DNA from: Thermoanaerobacterium thermosaccharolyticum DSM 571
GTDB lineage: Bacteria > Bacillota > Thermoanaerobacteria > Thermoanaerobacterales > Thermoanaerobacteraceae
Assembly (NCBI RefSeq): GCF_000145615.1
Contig: NC_014410.1
Location: 1,847,501 to 1,911,500 of the forward strand
Length of the DNA stretch: 64,000 nt
Direction of reading: 5' to 3'
The notes under the pieces were generated by a model that was not told where the DNA came from, did no database searches, and saw nothing but the letters and a program-made list of their open reading frames with translations. A program made the translations under genes and the position numbers. Position 1 is the first letter of the stretch. The number at the start of each line of letters is the position of its first letter. This document shows positions 53,632 through 62,098 of the stretch, piece by piece.

Positions 53632-54257
53632 TAGAAATTCATCTCCCACCTATAGAGGATGGGAGACTTCTTTCAAGCCTTCGTTAAAAGACATAAGATC
53701 ACTTTCTCGTCTTATTTCATCATCTTTGCCATCATCATTGTCTTTTACATTATCAGCCACTATAACTTCTGAACTTAAGATTTCTTTTTTTACCTGTGAT
53801 GCCGCAAATCTCGATATGTCATATCCTAAATCGTTTAATTTTTTCGTAAACTTCCTATCAGAGATCTCTCTATCTTCACTTAGAATCTTTTTAGCATCTT
53901 CGTATAGATATGGTTTTCTGCGCTCTCTAGAATCGGGTATACCATTTTCAAGCCTGTATTGAGTTACTTCTTCTCTATTGATTTTTAATATAGAAGCTAT
54001 TTTTTCATCAGTGAGAGGGTTTTTCTTATCTTCATTTTCTATTATCTTCACGATTTCATCCACTATTACCATCCCCCGTATACAAATAATGCAAAAAATA
54101 TGCCATAAATAGTGGCATGTTTTGTACGTGGTATATATTATATCATATATTGCATGTATAATATACGCATGATACAATGAAATTAATGAGGGAAAATTTC
54201 CATGAATACATAGATGATTTTTAGATAGACAAAAGATATAAGAAAGAGGTGTTAATT

Positions 54258-54821
54258 ATGGGATTGCCTGATAAAAAAGAAATATACACTTATGAAGATT
54301 ACTTAAATTGGCCAGATAATCAAAGAATTGAGTTAATCAACGGCCAGGTTTATTTAATGACTCCTCCATTGAGAATACACCAAAAGATTTCAGGAGCAAT
54401 ATATACTCAATTCTCTAATTATCTAAAAGACAGGGAATGTGAAGTTTATTATGCACCTTTTGGAGTAAAATTTACTGAAAAAAACGAGAAAGATATTAAA
54501 ACTGTTGTAGAGCCTGATATTGCAGTTGTATGTGATAAATCGAAACTTGACAATGAAGGATGCAAAGGTGCTCCTGATTTGATTGTTGAAATAACATCTC
54601 CTTCAACTGCAAGAAGGGATAGAGTAGAAAAGTTTAATTTGTATGAAAAAAATGGAGTAAAGGAGTATTGGATAATAGAGCCCGATCTTAAAATAGTTAA
54701 TGTATTTATATTGCAGGAAAATAATAGATATGGCAGGCCTGAAATTTATACTGAAGAGGATAAGATTAAAGTTTATATCTTTGATGATCTAGTTATAGAT
54801 TTGAAAGATGTTTTTAGTTGA
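54258..54821 (+). CDS. Uma2-family (DUF820) putative nuclease
   Basis: A 187-residue Uma2 protein paralogous to that at 33244: RIELINGQVYLMTPPLRIHQKI, VEPDIAVVCDKSKLDNEGCKG, LIVEITSPSTARRDRVEKFNL and GVKEYWIIEP. The acidic residues of the PD-(D/E)xK-like core are present. The ATG at 54258 follows AAAGAGGTG. Function unknown. Confidence 0.82.
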   Translation: MGLPDKKEIYTYEDYLNWPDNQRIELINGQVYLMTPPLRIHQKISGAIYTQFSNYLKDRECEVYYAPFGVKFTEKNEKDIKTVVEPDIAVVCDKSKLDNEGCKGAPDLIVEITSPSTARRDRVEKFNLYEKNGVKEYWIIEPDLKIVNVFILQENNRYGRPEIYTEEDKIKVYIFDDLVIDLKDVFS

Positions 54822-54852
54822 GATTTCATTTTGAATTTCCAATGCAATAAAA

Positions 54853-54894
54853 GCCATGGTTTAAACCTTATAATTTTAGGTTTAAGACCATGGC
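54853..54894. terminator. Long hairpin between convergent genes
   Basis: GCCATGGTTTAAACC and GGTTTAAGACCATGGC form a near-perfect long stem between the Uma2 gene and the dehydrogenase remnant. On the minus strand it is followed by TTTTATT, fitting a terminator for the leftward unit. Confidence 0.7.
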
Positions 54895-54903
54895 TAAATC
54901 AGT

Positions 54904-55212
54904 TTATTTTATCTCGCCAGTTTTAAGTTCTTTGTACTTCTTTACTATCTTGTCTATAAGGATAGTTTCGTCTTTAAGTCCTGTCACTTTCTTCACTGTC
55001 TCTTGAAGTCCTAATGTACTTATGCTTTCTTGTATTTCCATAGCTTTTGGATCATCTGCGTAGTCAAAAGCAAATCCTGCCGCTATGCCGTAAAGTATGT
55101 TTTCAGGTATCAAGCCTGTTTCAAAGCTTAGTTTTGCAGGCGATACTTTTTTACCCTCCTCATAATTTATTATTTTTTCTAATTTTATTGTAAACCCACT
55201 ACTTATGCCTTT
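54904..55212 (-). pseudogene. Mannitol-1-phosphate 5-dehydrogenase, C-terminal remnant
   Basis: An open stretch of 103 codons after a TGA at 55213-55215: [21 protein letters not shown], then [19 protein letters not shown] and a final [20 protein letters not shown]. The [19 protein letters not shown] pattern resembles the C-terminal helical domain of MtlD-type dehydrogenases. The Rossmann domain and start codon are missing. The resemblance is moderate, so the family name is tentative. Confidence 0.5.
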
Positions 55213-55317
55213 TCAATTCAAACTATATCACTTTTGACATTCGTTTTCTGTGACAAATTTAAAGAAAGGCTAAAGATAACATCAGACAAATTGGAGGGCA
55301 TCTTAAAGGAGTATATT

Positions 55318-55731
55318 CTACATTATCATTACGAAAGTACCCGCAGTAATCAAAATTCCTGCGATTAAAGTTTTTAAATCAAAATGTTCACCCAAGATTA
55401 TGTAAGATAAAATAAGCGTCATAACGATACTTGACTTGTCTATAGGAGCCACCTTTGATACATCGCCTAATGCTATTGCTTTGTAATAAAAAAGCCAAGA
55501 GAGTCCCGTAGCAAGTCCAGATAAAATCAAAAACAGCCAATTCTCCTTTGTCAAATTCTTCATGCCAGATTGAGTACCTGCTGCAAAGACTATACCCCAT
55601 GATAAAAATATAATGACGGTTGTGCGTATCGCTGTTGCAAGGTTAGAGTCCACGCCTTTTATGCCAATTTTCGCAAGAATTGATGTCAGTGCTGCAAAGA
55701 GAGCAGACAATATTGTGCATACAATTTCCAC
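55318..55731 (-). CDS. Half-size EamA/DMT permease
   Basis: A 137-residue protein with one EamA repeat of about five transmembrane segments: IGIKGVDSNLATAIRTTVI, LSGLATGLSWLFYYKAIALG, VAPIDKSSIVMTLILSYIILGE. Single-repeat members of this kind occur widely and probably work as dimers. It starts with GTG, 11 bases after AGGAGG. Substrate unknown. Confidence 0.82.
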   Translation of the reverse strand: MEIVCTILSALFAALTSILAKIGIKGVDSNLATAIRTTVIIFLSWGIVFAAGTQSGMKNLTKENWLFLILSGLATGLSWLFYYKAIALGDVSKVAPIDKSSIVMTLILSYIILGEHFDLKTLIAGILITAGTFVMIM

Positions 55732-55779
55732 ATGATTTTTATGCCTCCTGTAGTTTAATATTATATTTCAAAACTTTTA

Positions 55780-56757
55780 TCAAACAGACTCTCTTTCAAC
55801 TAAAGTAATAGGCAAAACATTTTCTATACTTACTTCCTTGCCATCAATTTGGTCCAAAATTATCTCAATAGTTTTTTTCGCCATTTCTTCTATAGGCTGT
55901 CTTATGGTAGTCAACGGTGGGACAATCGTCTTTGCAATGCTGATATCATCATAACCAACAATCTTTAAGTCCTTTGGGACTTCTTTACCTATTTCTCTAG
56001 CTGCATTTATAATCGTGGCTGCAATCAAGTCGCTGCTAGCAAATACACCATCAATATCAGGATGGTCTGTAAAAAGCTTAATAATCAATTTTTTATACTC
56101 GTCGGTATCAAATACGTTTAATTTTGTCTCAACTACGACATTTTCAATGTTATGCTCTTTTACGACATCCATAAAAGCTTTATAACGATTATTAGCAGGT
56201 GTATTTAAAATCAACGGACCACTGATATGTGCAATTTTTCTACAACCATTTTGTATCAATAGTTTTGTGGCTAATACACCTCCATTGTAATTGTCTGACG
56301 CAACATATGGTATTTTCTCAGAGAAGTACCTATCAATAGCAACAATAGGCAAGTTTACATTAAGGTATTGTTCAGTTTTCAATGTATGGCTTCCTATTAT
56401 AATACCATCAACTTGATGCCTTTTAAGCATATTTATATAATCTTTCTCTTTTTCTACATCTTGTAAGGAATTGCAAAGCAGTATCTTATAATCATTTTGA
56501 TATGCGTAATATTCTATATAACTCGTAAGTTCTGCAAAAAAAGGATGTGAAACGCTGGGAATCAAAAGTCCTATTAAGTAAGACTTCCTTCTGTAAAGTG
56601 AGCGAGCTAATTCATTCGGCTGATAATTTAGCTCTTTCATTGCTTCATATACTTTTTTTCTCGTTTTTTCGCTTATATATCCCCTATTATTCAAGACTCT
56701 AGATACCGTTGTAACAGTCACACCAGCTTTTTCTGCAACATCTCTTATTGTAGCCAT
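55780..56757 (-). CDS. LacI-family transcriptional repressor
   Basis: A 325-residue repressor. The N-terminal LacI helix-turn-helix is MATIRDVAEKAGVTVTTVSR with the hinge NYQPNELARSL. The periplasmic-binding-protein-like effector domain includes DGIIIGSHTL, GGVLATKLLIQNGCRKIAHISG and FASSDLIAATIINAA. The ATG at 56757 follows AAGGTGG. The nearest sugar genes are the sucrose cluster at 57872 onward, on the same strand, so control of that cluster is a reasonable inference. Confidence 0.92.
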   Translation of the reverse strand: MATIRDVAEKAGVTVTTVSRVLNNRGYISEKTRKKVYEAMKELNYQPNELARSLYRRKSYLIGLLIPSVSHPFFAELTSYIEYYAYQNDYKILLCNSLQDVEKEKDYINMLKRHQVDGIIIGSHTLKTEQYLNVNLPIVAIDRYFSEKIPYVASDNYNGGVLATKLLIQNGCRKIAHISGPLILNTPANNRYKAFMDVVKEHNIENVVVETKLNVFDTDEYKKLIIKLFTDHPDIDGVFASSDLIAATIINAAREIGKEVPKDLKIVGYDDISIAKTIVPPLTTIRQPIEEMAKKTIEIILDQIDGKEVSIENVLPITLVERESV

Positions 56758-56889
56758 CGCATCCACCTTCTACTTATAAAACCATCTTTTGTTTAATATA
56801 AATCTACTATATTATATTACTTTTAAAAAAATTTGTCTATAAATGGCATAGCAATAGACTTTGTGATATAATATAATTGGTGATTTGTC

Positions 56890-57321
56890 ATGTACAATTT
56901 ATCAAAAACTTTGATTGATATTTGTAAAAAATACAATATAGCGCTTCTATATATTTTTGGCTCGCAGAAAGAGAATGCATTAAAATTATTAAATAATGAG
57001 AAAATAACTGTCATCGATCCATTGTCTGATATCGATGTTGGAATTGTCTTTTTACAAGATATCGAGTTTATTAACGATAGGTATAAGCTTTATGCAAAGA
57101 TTTATAATGATATGGAAGATATTTTTATGCCGTATAGATTGGATTTAATTTTTTTACAGGAAAAAAATTCAGTTTTTCAGTGTGAAGCTTTGAAGGGTGT
57201 GTGTATATATTATTATTCAGAGACGTACAAAGATATGTATGAAATGAAAATTTTGCAGAAAGCGGCAGATTTTAAGTATGTTCTTGATAAATACAATGAA
57301 GAAGTTTTAGAAAATTATTAA
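56890..57321 (+). CDS. MNT-type nucleotidyltransferase antitoxin (MntA-like)
   Basis: A 143-residue protein with ALLYIFGSQKENA (GS motif) and PLSDIDVGIVF (DxD), plus a third acidic strand RLDLIFLQ. These are the catalytic motifs of MntA antitoxins, which polyadenylylate HepT. It lies 19 bp upstream of the HEPN gene, with MNT first, the reverse of the pair at 40512. Confidence 0.88.
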   Translation: MYNLSKTLIDICKKYNIALLYIFGSQKENALKLLNNEKITVIDPLSDIDVGIVFLQDIEFINDRYKLYAKIYNDMEDIFMPYRLDLIFLQEKNSVFQCEALKGVCIYYYSETYKDMYEMKILQKAADFKYVLDKYNEEVLENY

Positions 57322-57340
57322 TGTTGGCATGGTGAAGTTT

Positions 57341-57760
57341 ATGATAAACAAGCAATTAATAATTGATAGATTAGTTCTTATTGATGGCTATTTAAAAGAA
57401 TTATGGATTCTTGCTTCTCTAGATAAAGATTCTTTTTTAAATGATAAAAAAAACGCTGCAGCAGCAGAAAGTTTTTTAAGACGATCTTTGGAAGCAATAT
57501 TCGACATAGGAAGACACATATTAGCTAAGACAGGAAACATTGATTTGTCTACCGAATATAAGGCAATCGCCAAAGGACTTGGTGAAAAGGGTTTTGTAAG
57601 CTCAGAAACGAGCAAAAAGTTAGTCGAAATGGCAGGATACAGAAATCGCATGGTTCATTTATATAATATGGTTAGTGAAGAGGAATTATACAGTATAATA
57701 ACGTCTGAGCTTAAAGATATTGAAAAATTCATAACTGAAATAAAAAAGAATATTTTATAA
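57341..57760 (+). CDS. HEPN-domain RNase toxin (HepT/DUF86 type)
   Basis: A 139-residue HepT-like protein. AAAESFLRRSLEAIFDIGRHI and MAGYRNRMVHLYNMVSEEEL contain the R-x4-H RNase motif (RNRMVH) followed by the Tyr that MntA modifies in characterised pairs. The ATG at 57341 is chosen over 57329. It forms an MNT/HEPN toxin-antitoxin unit inserted between the LacI regulator and the sucrose genes. Confidence 0.9.
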   Translation: MINKQLIIDRLVLIDGYLKELWILASLDKDSFLNDKKNAAAAESFLRRSLEAIFDIGRHILAKTGNIDLSTEYKAIAKGLGEKGFVSSETSKKLVEMAGYRNRMVHLYNMVSEEELYSIITSELKDIEKFITEIKKNIL

Positions 57761-57769
57761 CAAAACGTA

Positions 57770-57805
57770 AAGCAAGCCCATAATAATCGCTTTGGACTTG
57801 CTTTA
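57770..57805 (+). terminator. Terminator after the MNT/HEPN pair
   Basis: AAAGCAAG and CTTGCTTT flank an imperfect loop, followed by AGTCTTT. The T-run is weak. Confidence 0.5.
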
Positions 57806-57871
57806 GTCTTTCGCTGCACTTGTTTGTTTTTAACACACATATTGTTCTAATAAAAAAATGAAAGTGGCAAT

Positions 57872-59338
57872 TTATACTAAATACTTTACTTCTTCACCGT
57901 TCTCGTTTATATAGTCAATAGTTGTCTTATATGTCTTTAAATCTATAAACAAACTACAACGTTTATCATCTTTTTTCCAAGTAAGCCTAATTTCATCTTT
58001 TCGGCAATCTTCAATAAAAAATTCACCATTAAATGCCTCGTATTCATTTCTAAATCTGATTAATTTTAACAATCTCTGAACTACATTTTTTTGAACTGAT
58101 TCCTCTATTTCTTTTAAACCATAGTTGTGTCTATTTATCTCTCGCCCTTCTTTAGTCTTTTTTACTGCTTCAAAGTCATTTACTCCAGCTAAAAGGCCTA
58201 CGTAATAGACTTGTGGTATACCTGGTGTAAAGAATTGAATGGCTCTGGCTGCCAAATATGCGTCATCATCACAATTTAATGCTGAATAATACGTACAATT
58301 AATTTGATGCACATCAAAGCCATCTTCTGATTTATATTTATCTCCGTATATTAGACTTAGATTAGCACCTCTTTGCACACATATATCGACTACTTCCTTA
58401 GCCTTCTTCGTATCAATAAGTCCATCCAAATCAGGCTTTACAGGAATTCCGTCGTGGCAATCCAACATTGTAAATTGATTAATGGGACGGTTTTTTAGAT
58501 AATGATACAACATTTCGTTTGATTTATTTATTAAAGTATAAAGAACAGTAAATGGCAAAATAAAATCATAAATCAAAAAGCCACGTTCTGCTAATTTGTA
58601 TTGTACTTCAAATTGCGAATGTACCTCCAAAAGCAGTTCTATTCCGTAAGAAGCTGCTTGTCCTTTTGCCCAGTCTAAAAATTCATATATCTCCGGTTCG
58701 ACAAAAAAGCAGCTAGTTCCAATTTTTTTTATTACATACCCTACTGCATCAAGTCTCACTATTTTAACTCCAAAATTGCTAAATGTCTTAAAAACTTCTA
58801 ATAAAAATTCTCTCACTAAATGTGAGTTGACATCCAAATCAATTTGCTCAGATGGATCCGTTTTACCAAAGGTGGTCCAGACTTTTTCTTCTTCTCCTGT
58901 TTCTTCTATTTTAAATGTGGAATATGGCAAAGTCCTTCTCAAAAACATTTTTTCTATGTCGCCTTTGACAGGTTTTCCATCCTTCCAAAGTTTATCTAAT
59001 GTAATAAACATATCAGCGTATTCTGATTTTCTACCTTTTTTTAAGAAATCCTGAAAATAAATAGATCTTCTGGATACATGATTAACCATTAAATCCAAAA
59101 GAATGTCAAAATTTTCAGCCATTTTCTTAATGTCGTACCATGTTCCAAATTTAGGTTCTATCTCACTGTATGTTATAGGTGCAAACCCTCTATCACCGGA
59201 TGATGGAAAAGGCGGCAAAATGTGGACACCACCAAATACATCAGAAAAATATTTTTCCAAGACATCATTTAAAGTTTTTAAATTTCCTCCCAAAGAGTCA
59301 GGATATGTTATGAGTTGTACCTTATTTTTAAGTGCCAA
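57872..59338 (-). CDS. Sucrose (6'-)phosphate phosphorylase, GH13_18
   Basis: A 488-residue GH13 subfamily 18 phosphorylase that splits sucrose or sucrose 6'-phosphate with phosphate to glucose 1-phosphate plus fructose (6-phosphate). QLITYPDSLGGNLKTL, LMVNHVSRRSIYFQDF, VRLDAVGYV (nucleophile Asp), LLLEVHSQFE (acid/base Glu) and MLDCHDGIPV match. To my knowledge an enzyme of this type from T. thermosaccharolyticum was shown to prefer sucrose 6'-phosphate. The start is a TTG after GAGGTGA. Last gene of the sucrose operon. Confidence 0.92.
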   Translation of the reverse strand: MALKNKVQLITYPDSLGGNLKTLNDVLEKYFSDVFGGVHILPPFPSSGDRGFAPITYSEIEPKFGTWYDIKKMAENFDILLDLMVNHVSRRSIYFQDFLKKGRKSEYADMFITLDKLWKDGKPVKGDIEKMFLRRTLPYSTFKIEETGEEEKVWTTFGKTDPSEQIDLDVNSHLVREFLLEVFKTFSNFGVKIVRLDAVGYVIKKIGTSCFFVEPEIYEFLDWAKGQAASYGIELLLEVHSQFEVQYKLAERGFLIYDFILPFTVLYTLINKSNEMLYHYLKNRPINQFTMLDCHDGIPVKPDLDGLIDTKKAKEVVDICVQRGANLSLIYGDKYKSEDGFDVHQINCTYYSALNCDDDAYLAARAIQFFTPGIPQVYYVGLLAGVNDFEAVKKTKEGREINRHNYGLKEIEESVQKNVVQRLLKLIRFRNEYEAFNGEFFIEDCRKDEIRLTWKKDDKRCSLFIDLKTYKTTIDYINENGEEVKYLV

Positions 59339-59344
59339 TTAATA

Positions 59345-60313
59345 TCACCTCAGTTTTTTTAAATCGTACATAGACTTTATCGTATCAATGTCTGGCAAAT
59401 CAACTATTGCTCCTACATACCTTAGTTTATATGCACTGACTGCAAATCCTAATTCCAATGATTTTTTTAAAGTATATCCTTTTATCAAACCACTATAGAA
59501 ACCTGACCAAAATGCATCACCTGCACCAGTAGTATCCACAACTTCATCTGCTAATGTATTAAATCTAATTGTTTCTTCTCCATTAGAAACTATTGCCCCA
59601 TCTTTCCCTAATGTAAGAATCACTAATTTAGCACCAAGATCCAAAAATTTTTTAAGCTGATTTTCTGGTGTGTCTTTACCAAAAATCCTTTCCGCATCAT
59701 CTTCAGATGGCTTTATTATATCAACTTTTGCTATTAAAGATTTTATATATTCTCTTCCATCGTGACCTCTTTCCCAGATCATAGAATGATAATTAGGATC
59801 ATAACATACTAAAACATCATATTTTTTGCACTCATCAATCAAAATCTCCACTGTACTCCTTGACGGATTTCTCGATATAGGCCAGCTAGAAAAATGAACT
59901 ATTTTTGTATTCTCAATTAAGTATTTTAGTTCATCTGAATATTCAATATGATAATCTGCGTCTCTGTAAAATATTGGTGTAGGACTGCTTTTGCTTTTTG
60001 TAACCAGAACCATGCTTGTGGAATAGTCAACTTGTCTTACATATTTAATTTCAATATGGTGTTCTTGTAATTTTTTTAATAAAAACTTTCCAAGTCCGTC
60101 ATTGCCAACCGATGAAACAATAATTGAATTTATACCTAACATTTTAGAATTTATAGCAATATTTGCAGGTGATCCTCCAAAATATTTTTTATAAGTATCA
60201 CACTCAAAATCATCACCATAATCTGTAGAAATCATATCAACCAACATTTCTCCAACTGTCAATACATCATACTTTTTATCGTCAAACACAATCTTGTCAT
60301 TAAAATTAAACAT
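59345..60313 (-). CDS. PfkB-family carbohydrate kinase (fructokinase-like)
   Basis: A 322-residue ribokinase-family enzyme. KYFGGSPANIAINSKMLG is the PfkB signature 1 region. KPSEDDAERIFG and VDTTGAGDAFWSGFYSGLIKG (signature 2, with catalytic Asp in GAGD) follow. With the phosphorylase and GH32 enzyme on either side it most likely phosphorylates fructose. GGAGGATA precedes the ATG. Confidence 0.88.
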   Translation of the reverse strand: MFNFNDKIVFDDKKYDVLTVGEMLVDMISTDYGDDFECDTYKKYFGGSPANIAINSKMLGINSIIVSSVGNDGLGKFLLKKLQEHHIEIKYVRQVDYSTSMVLVTKSKSSPTPIFYRDADYHIEYSDELKYLIENTKIVHFSSWPISRNPSRSTVEILIDECKKYDVLVCYDPNYHSMIWERGHDGREYIKSLIAKVDIIKPSEDDAERIFGKDTPENQLKKFLDLGAKLVILTLGKDGAIVSNGEETIRFNTLADEVVDTTGAGDAFWSGFYSGLIKGYTLKKSLELGFAVSAYKLRYVGAIVDLPDIDTIKSMYDLKKLR

Positions 60314-60379
60314 GATTATCCTCCATTTATATAATATTTATAAAGCCAAAATCTTATTAAAGATAGTATTTTTGCTCTC

Positions 60380-62062
60380 TTACACCTTTAAAAGATAAAC
60401 TCTTGATTCATATGCCCTAAGTTCAAAATTTTCTATATTATCGTCATTCGCCACATCGTAATTTGAAATCAAAAGATTTTTATTAACATAATTAATATTA
60501 TCAGGCAAACTAAATTCCGCGTTATTTGAAGTAAAATTACAGATGACTAAAAGCATCTCATCATTTAGTTTCCTTGTATATGAAAAAATATTTTTGTCAT
60601 CTGGCAAAATTAATTCAAAGTCGCCGTAAATGATAATTTCATTTTCTTTTCTTAACTTAATTAGCCTTCTATAATAATTCAAAATAGAGTCTTTATCACC
60701 AATCTGCTTAGCTACATTTATTTTAGTATAATTAGGATTTACCTTTATCCACGGCTTTCCCGTTGTAAATCCGCCATTATCGCTATCGTCCCATTGCATC
60801 GGTGTTCTCGCATTGTCTCGAGAAAAATCGTATATATACTGCATATACTGCTCATGGCTTCTTCCTTTTATAATCACTTCTTCATTGTAGCCATTTATTA
60901 CAGCTATATCTCTATAATCTTCTATATCTTGAAACCTCACATTGGTCATTCCAATCTCTTCGCCCTGATAGATGTAAGGAGTTCCTTGCTGCATGTGAAG
61001 ACACGTTGCCAGCATTTTTGCTGACTTATCCCAATATTCAGTGTCATTTCCAAATCTTGATACAACTCTAGGTTGATCATGATTGTTCCAGTAAAGACTA
61101 TTCCACCCTCTATCTGACATACCTTTTTGCCATTTGCTCATTATTTTCTTAAGCTCTACCAAATCCAGTGGTTTCTTTGTCAGATTTATAACATCCTTAT
61201 CTATATCCATGTGCTCAAAGCTAAAAACCATATTTAGCTCATTTCTATCTTCTCCTACGTAATCTATTGCAATTTCTGGCGTTACACATGGCGTTTCACC
61301 CACAGTCATTATGTCGTATTTACTTAGGACTTTCTCGTTTAGTTCCTTTAAATATTCATGAACTCTTGGACCGTTCATTACATATGGAGACATATCTCCA
61401 TATAAGCCGCCTTCCGGCACAATTCCATCTGGAAACCTTTGATCCTTAGAAATCATATTTATTACATCCATCCTAAAGCCATCTATGCCTTTGTCTAGCC
61501 ACCATTTTACAATATCCTGAACCTCTTTTCTCACTTTTTCGTTTTCCCAGTTCAAATCAGGCTGTTTTTTAGCAAAACAGTGCAAATAGTACATGTCTGT
61601 AGCTTCATCGTATTCCCATGCAGAGCCACTAAAACTACTCCCCCAATTATTTGGCTCTTTCCCATCCTTGCCTTTTCTCCAAATGTAGTAATCCCTATAT
61701 TCATTGTCTTTTGACTTTCTGCTGTTTATAAACCATATATGCTCATCAGAAGTGTGATTTACAACTAGGTCCATCAATATTTTTAATCCTCTTTTGTGGG
61801 CTTCAAAAAGCAGCTCATCGAAATCTTCCATAGTCCCAAATTCATCCATTATGTCTTTGTAGTCGCTTATATCATATCCATTATCACAGTTTGGTGACTT
61901 ATAAATAGGACATAGCCACAATACATCAACACCTAAAAACTTCAAATAGTCCAACTTCTCAATAATCCCACGCAAATCACCTATTCCATCACCATTAGAA
62001 TCTTTAAAACTTCTAGGATATATCTGATAAACTACGCTTTCCTTCCACCATGCTTTTTTCAT
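60380..62062 (-). CDS. GH13 alpha-glucosidase (oligo-1,6-glucosidase type)
   Basis: A 560-residue cytoplasmic GH13 enzyme: WWKESVVYQIYPRSFKDSNG, LMDLVVNHTSDEH (region I), GFRMDVINMI (nucleophile Asp, region II), TVGETPCVT (acid/base Glu, region III) and SLYWNNHDQPRVVSRFG (region IV). The QYL/GDLRGI-type calcium-site loop NGDGIGDLRGI is present. It matches oligo-1,6-glucosidases and sucrose isomerase-like enzymes; the exact linkage is uncertain. AAGGAGG precedes the ATG. Confidence 0.9.
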   Translation of the reverse strand: MKKAWWKESVVYQIYPRSFKDSNGDGIGDLRGIIEKLDYLKFLGVDVLWLCPIYKSPNCDNGYDISDYKDIMDEFGTMEDFDELLFEAHKRGLKILMDLVVNHTSDEHIWFINSRKSKDNEYRDYYIWRKGKDGKEPNNWGSSFSGSAWEYDEATDMYYLHCFAKKQPDLNWENEKVRKEVQDIVKWWLDKGIDGFRMDVINMISKDQRFPDGIVPEGGLYGDMSPYVMNGPRVHEYLKELNEKVLSKYDIMTVGETPCVTPEIAIDYVGEDRNELNMVFSFEHMDIDKDVINLTKKPLDLVELKKIMSKWQKGMSDRGWNSLYWNNHDQPRVVSRFGNDTEYWDKSAKMLATCLHMQQGTPYIYQGEEIGMTNVRFQDIEDYRDIAVINGYNEEVIIKGRSHEQYMQYIYDFSRDNARTPMQWDDSDNGGFTTGKPWIKVNPNYTKINVAKQIGDKDSILNYYRRLIKLRKENEIIIYGDFELILPDDKNIFSYTRKLNDEMLLVICNFTSNNAEFSLPDNINYVNKNLLISNYDVANDDNIENFELRAYESRVYLLKV

Positions 62063-62098
62063 GTTTTTTCTCCTCCTTTTTGTTTTTTAGTCGTAAGA

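Larger units (their letters stand above)
53424..53683 (-). mobile_element. 260-bp IS200/IS605-like non-autonomous element, copy 2
   Basis: I read it as identical to copy 1 (34953-35212), on the opposite strand. The left flank is TTTTAA, the right end is GTAGGTTCAC, and hairpins lie at 53642-53666 and 53436-53451. It interrupts the LevR-type activator gene in the sense orientation. The excision point is fixed by the flanking reading frames. Confidence 0.85.
50876..54072 (-). pseudogene. levR: LevR-type sigma-54 activator with PTS domains, split by a 260-bp element
   Basis: The N-terminal part (54072 to 53684) ends in RRESDLMSF and the rest resumes at 53423 with EIIGYDGSLKTQISQAKAA. The AAA+ domain has Walker A GPSGVGKS, the sigma-54 contact loop GAFTGA and Walker B GGILFLDEVH. 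PRD-like modules, a mannose-type IIA domain (VIVLTHGHVACGMADV) and a C-terminal IIA-like domain (GVAIPHGDTKYV) follow. Deleting 53424-53683 restores one frame of about 978 residues (..LMSF-KEIIGYDG..). An ATG at 54072 or GTG at 54063 starts it, with GGGGG upstream. As it stands, the domain that binds ATP is severed from its N-terminus. Confidence 0.88.
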
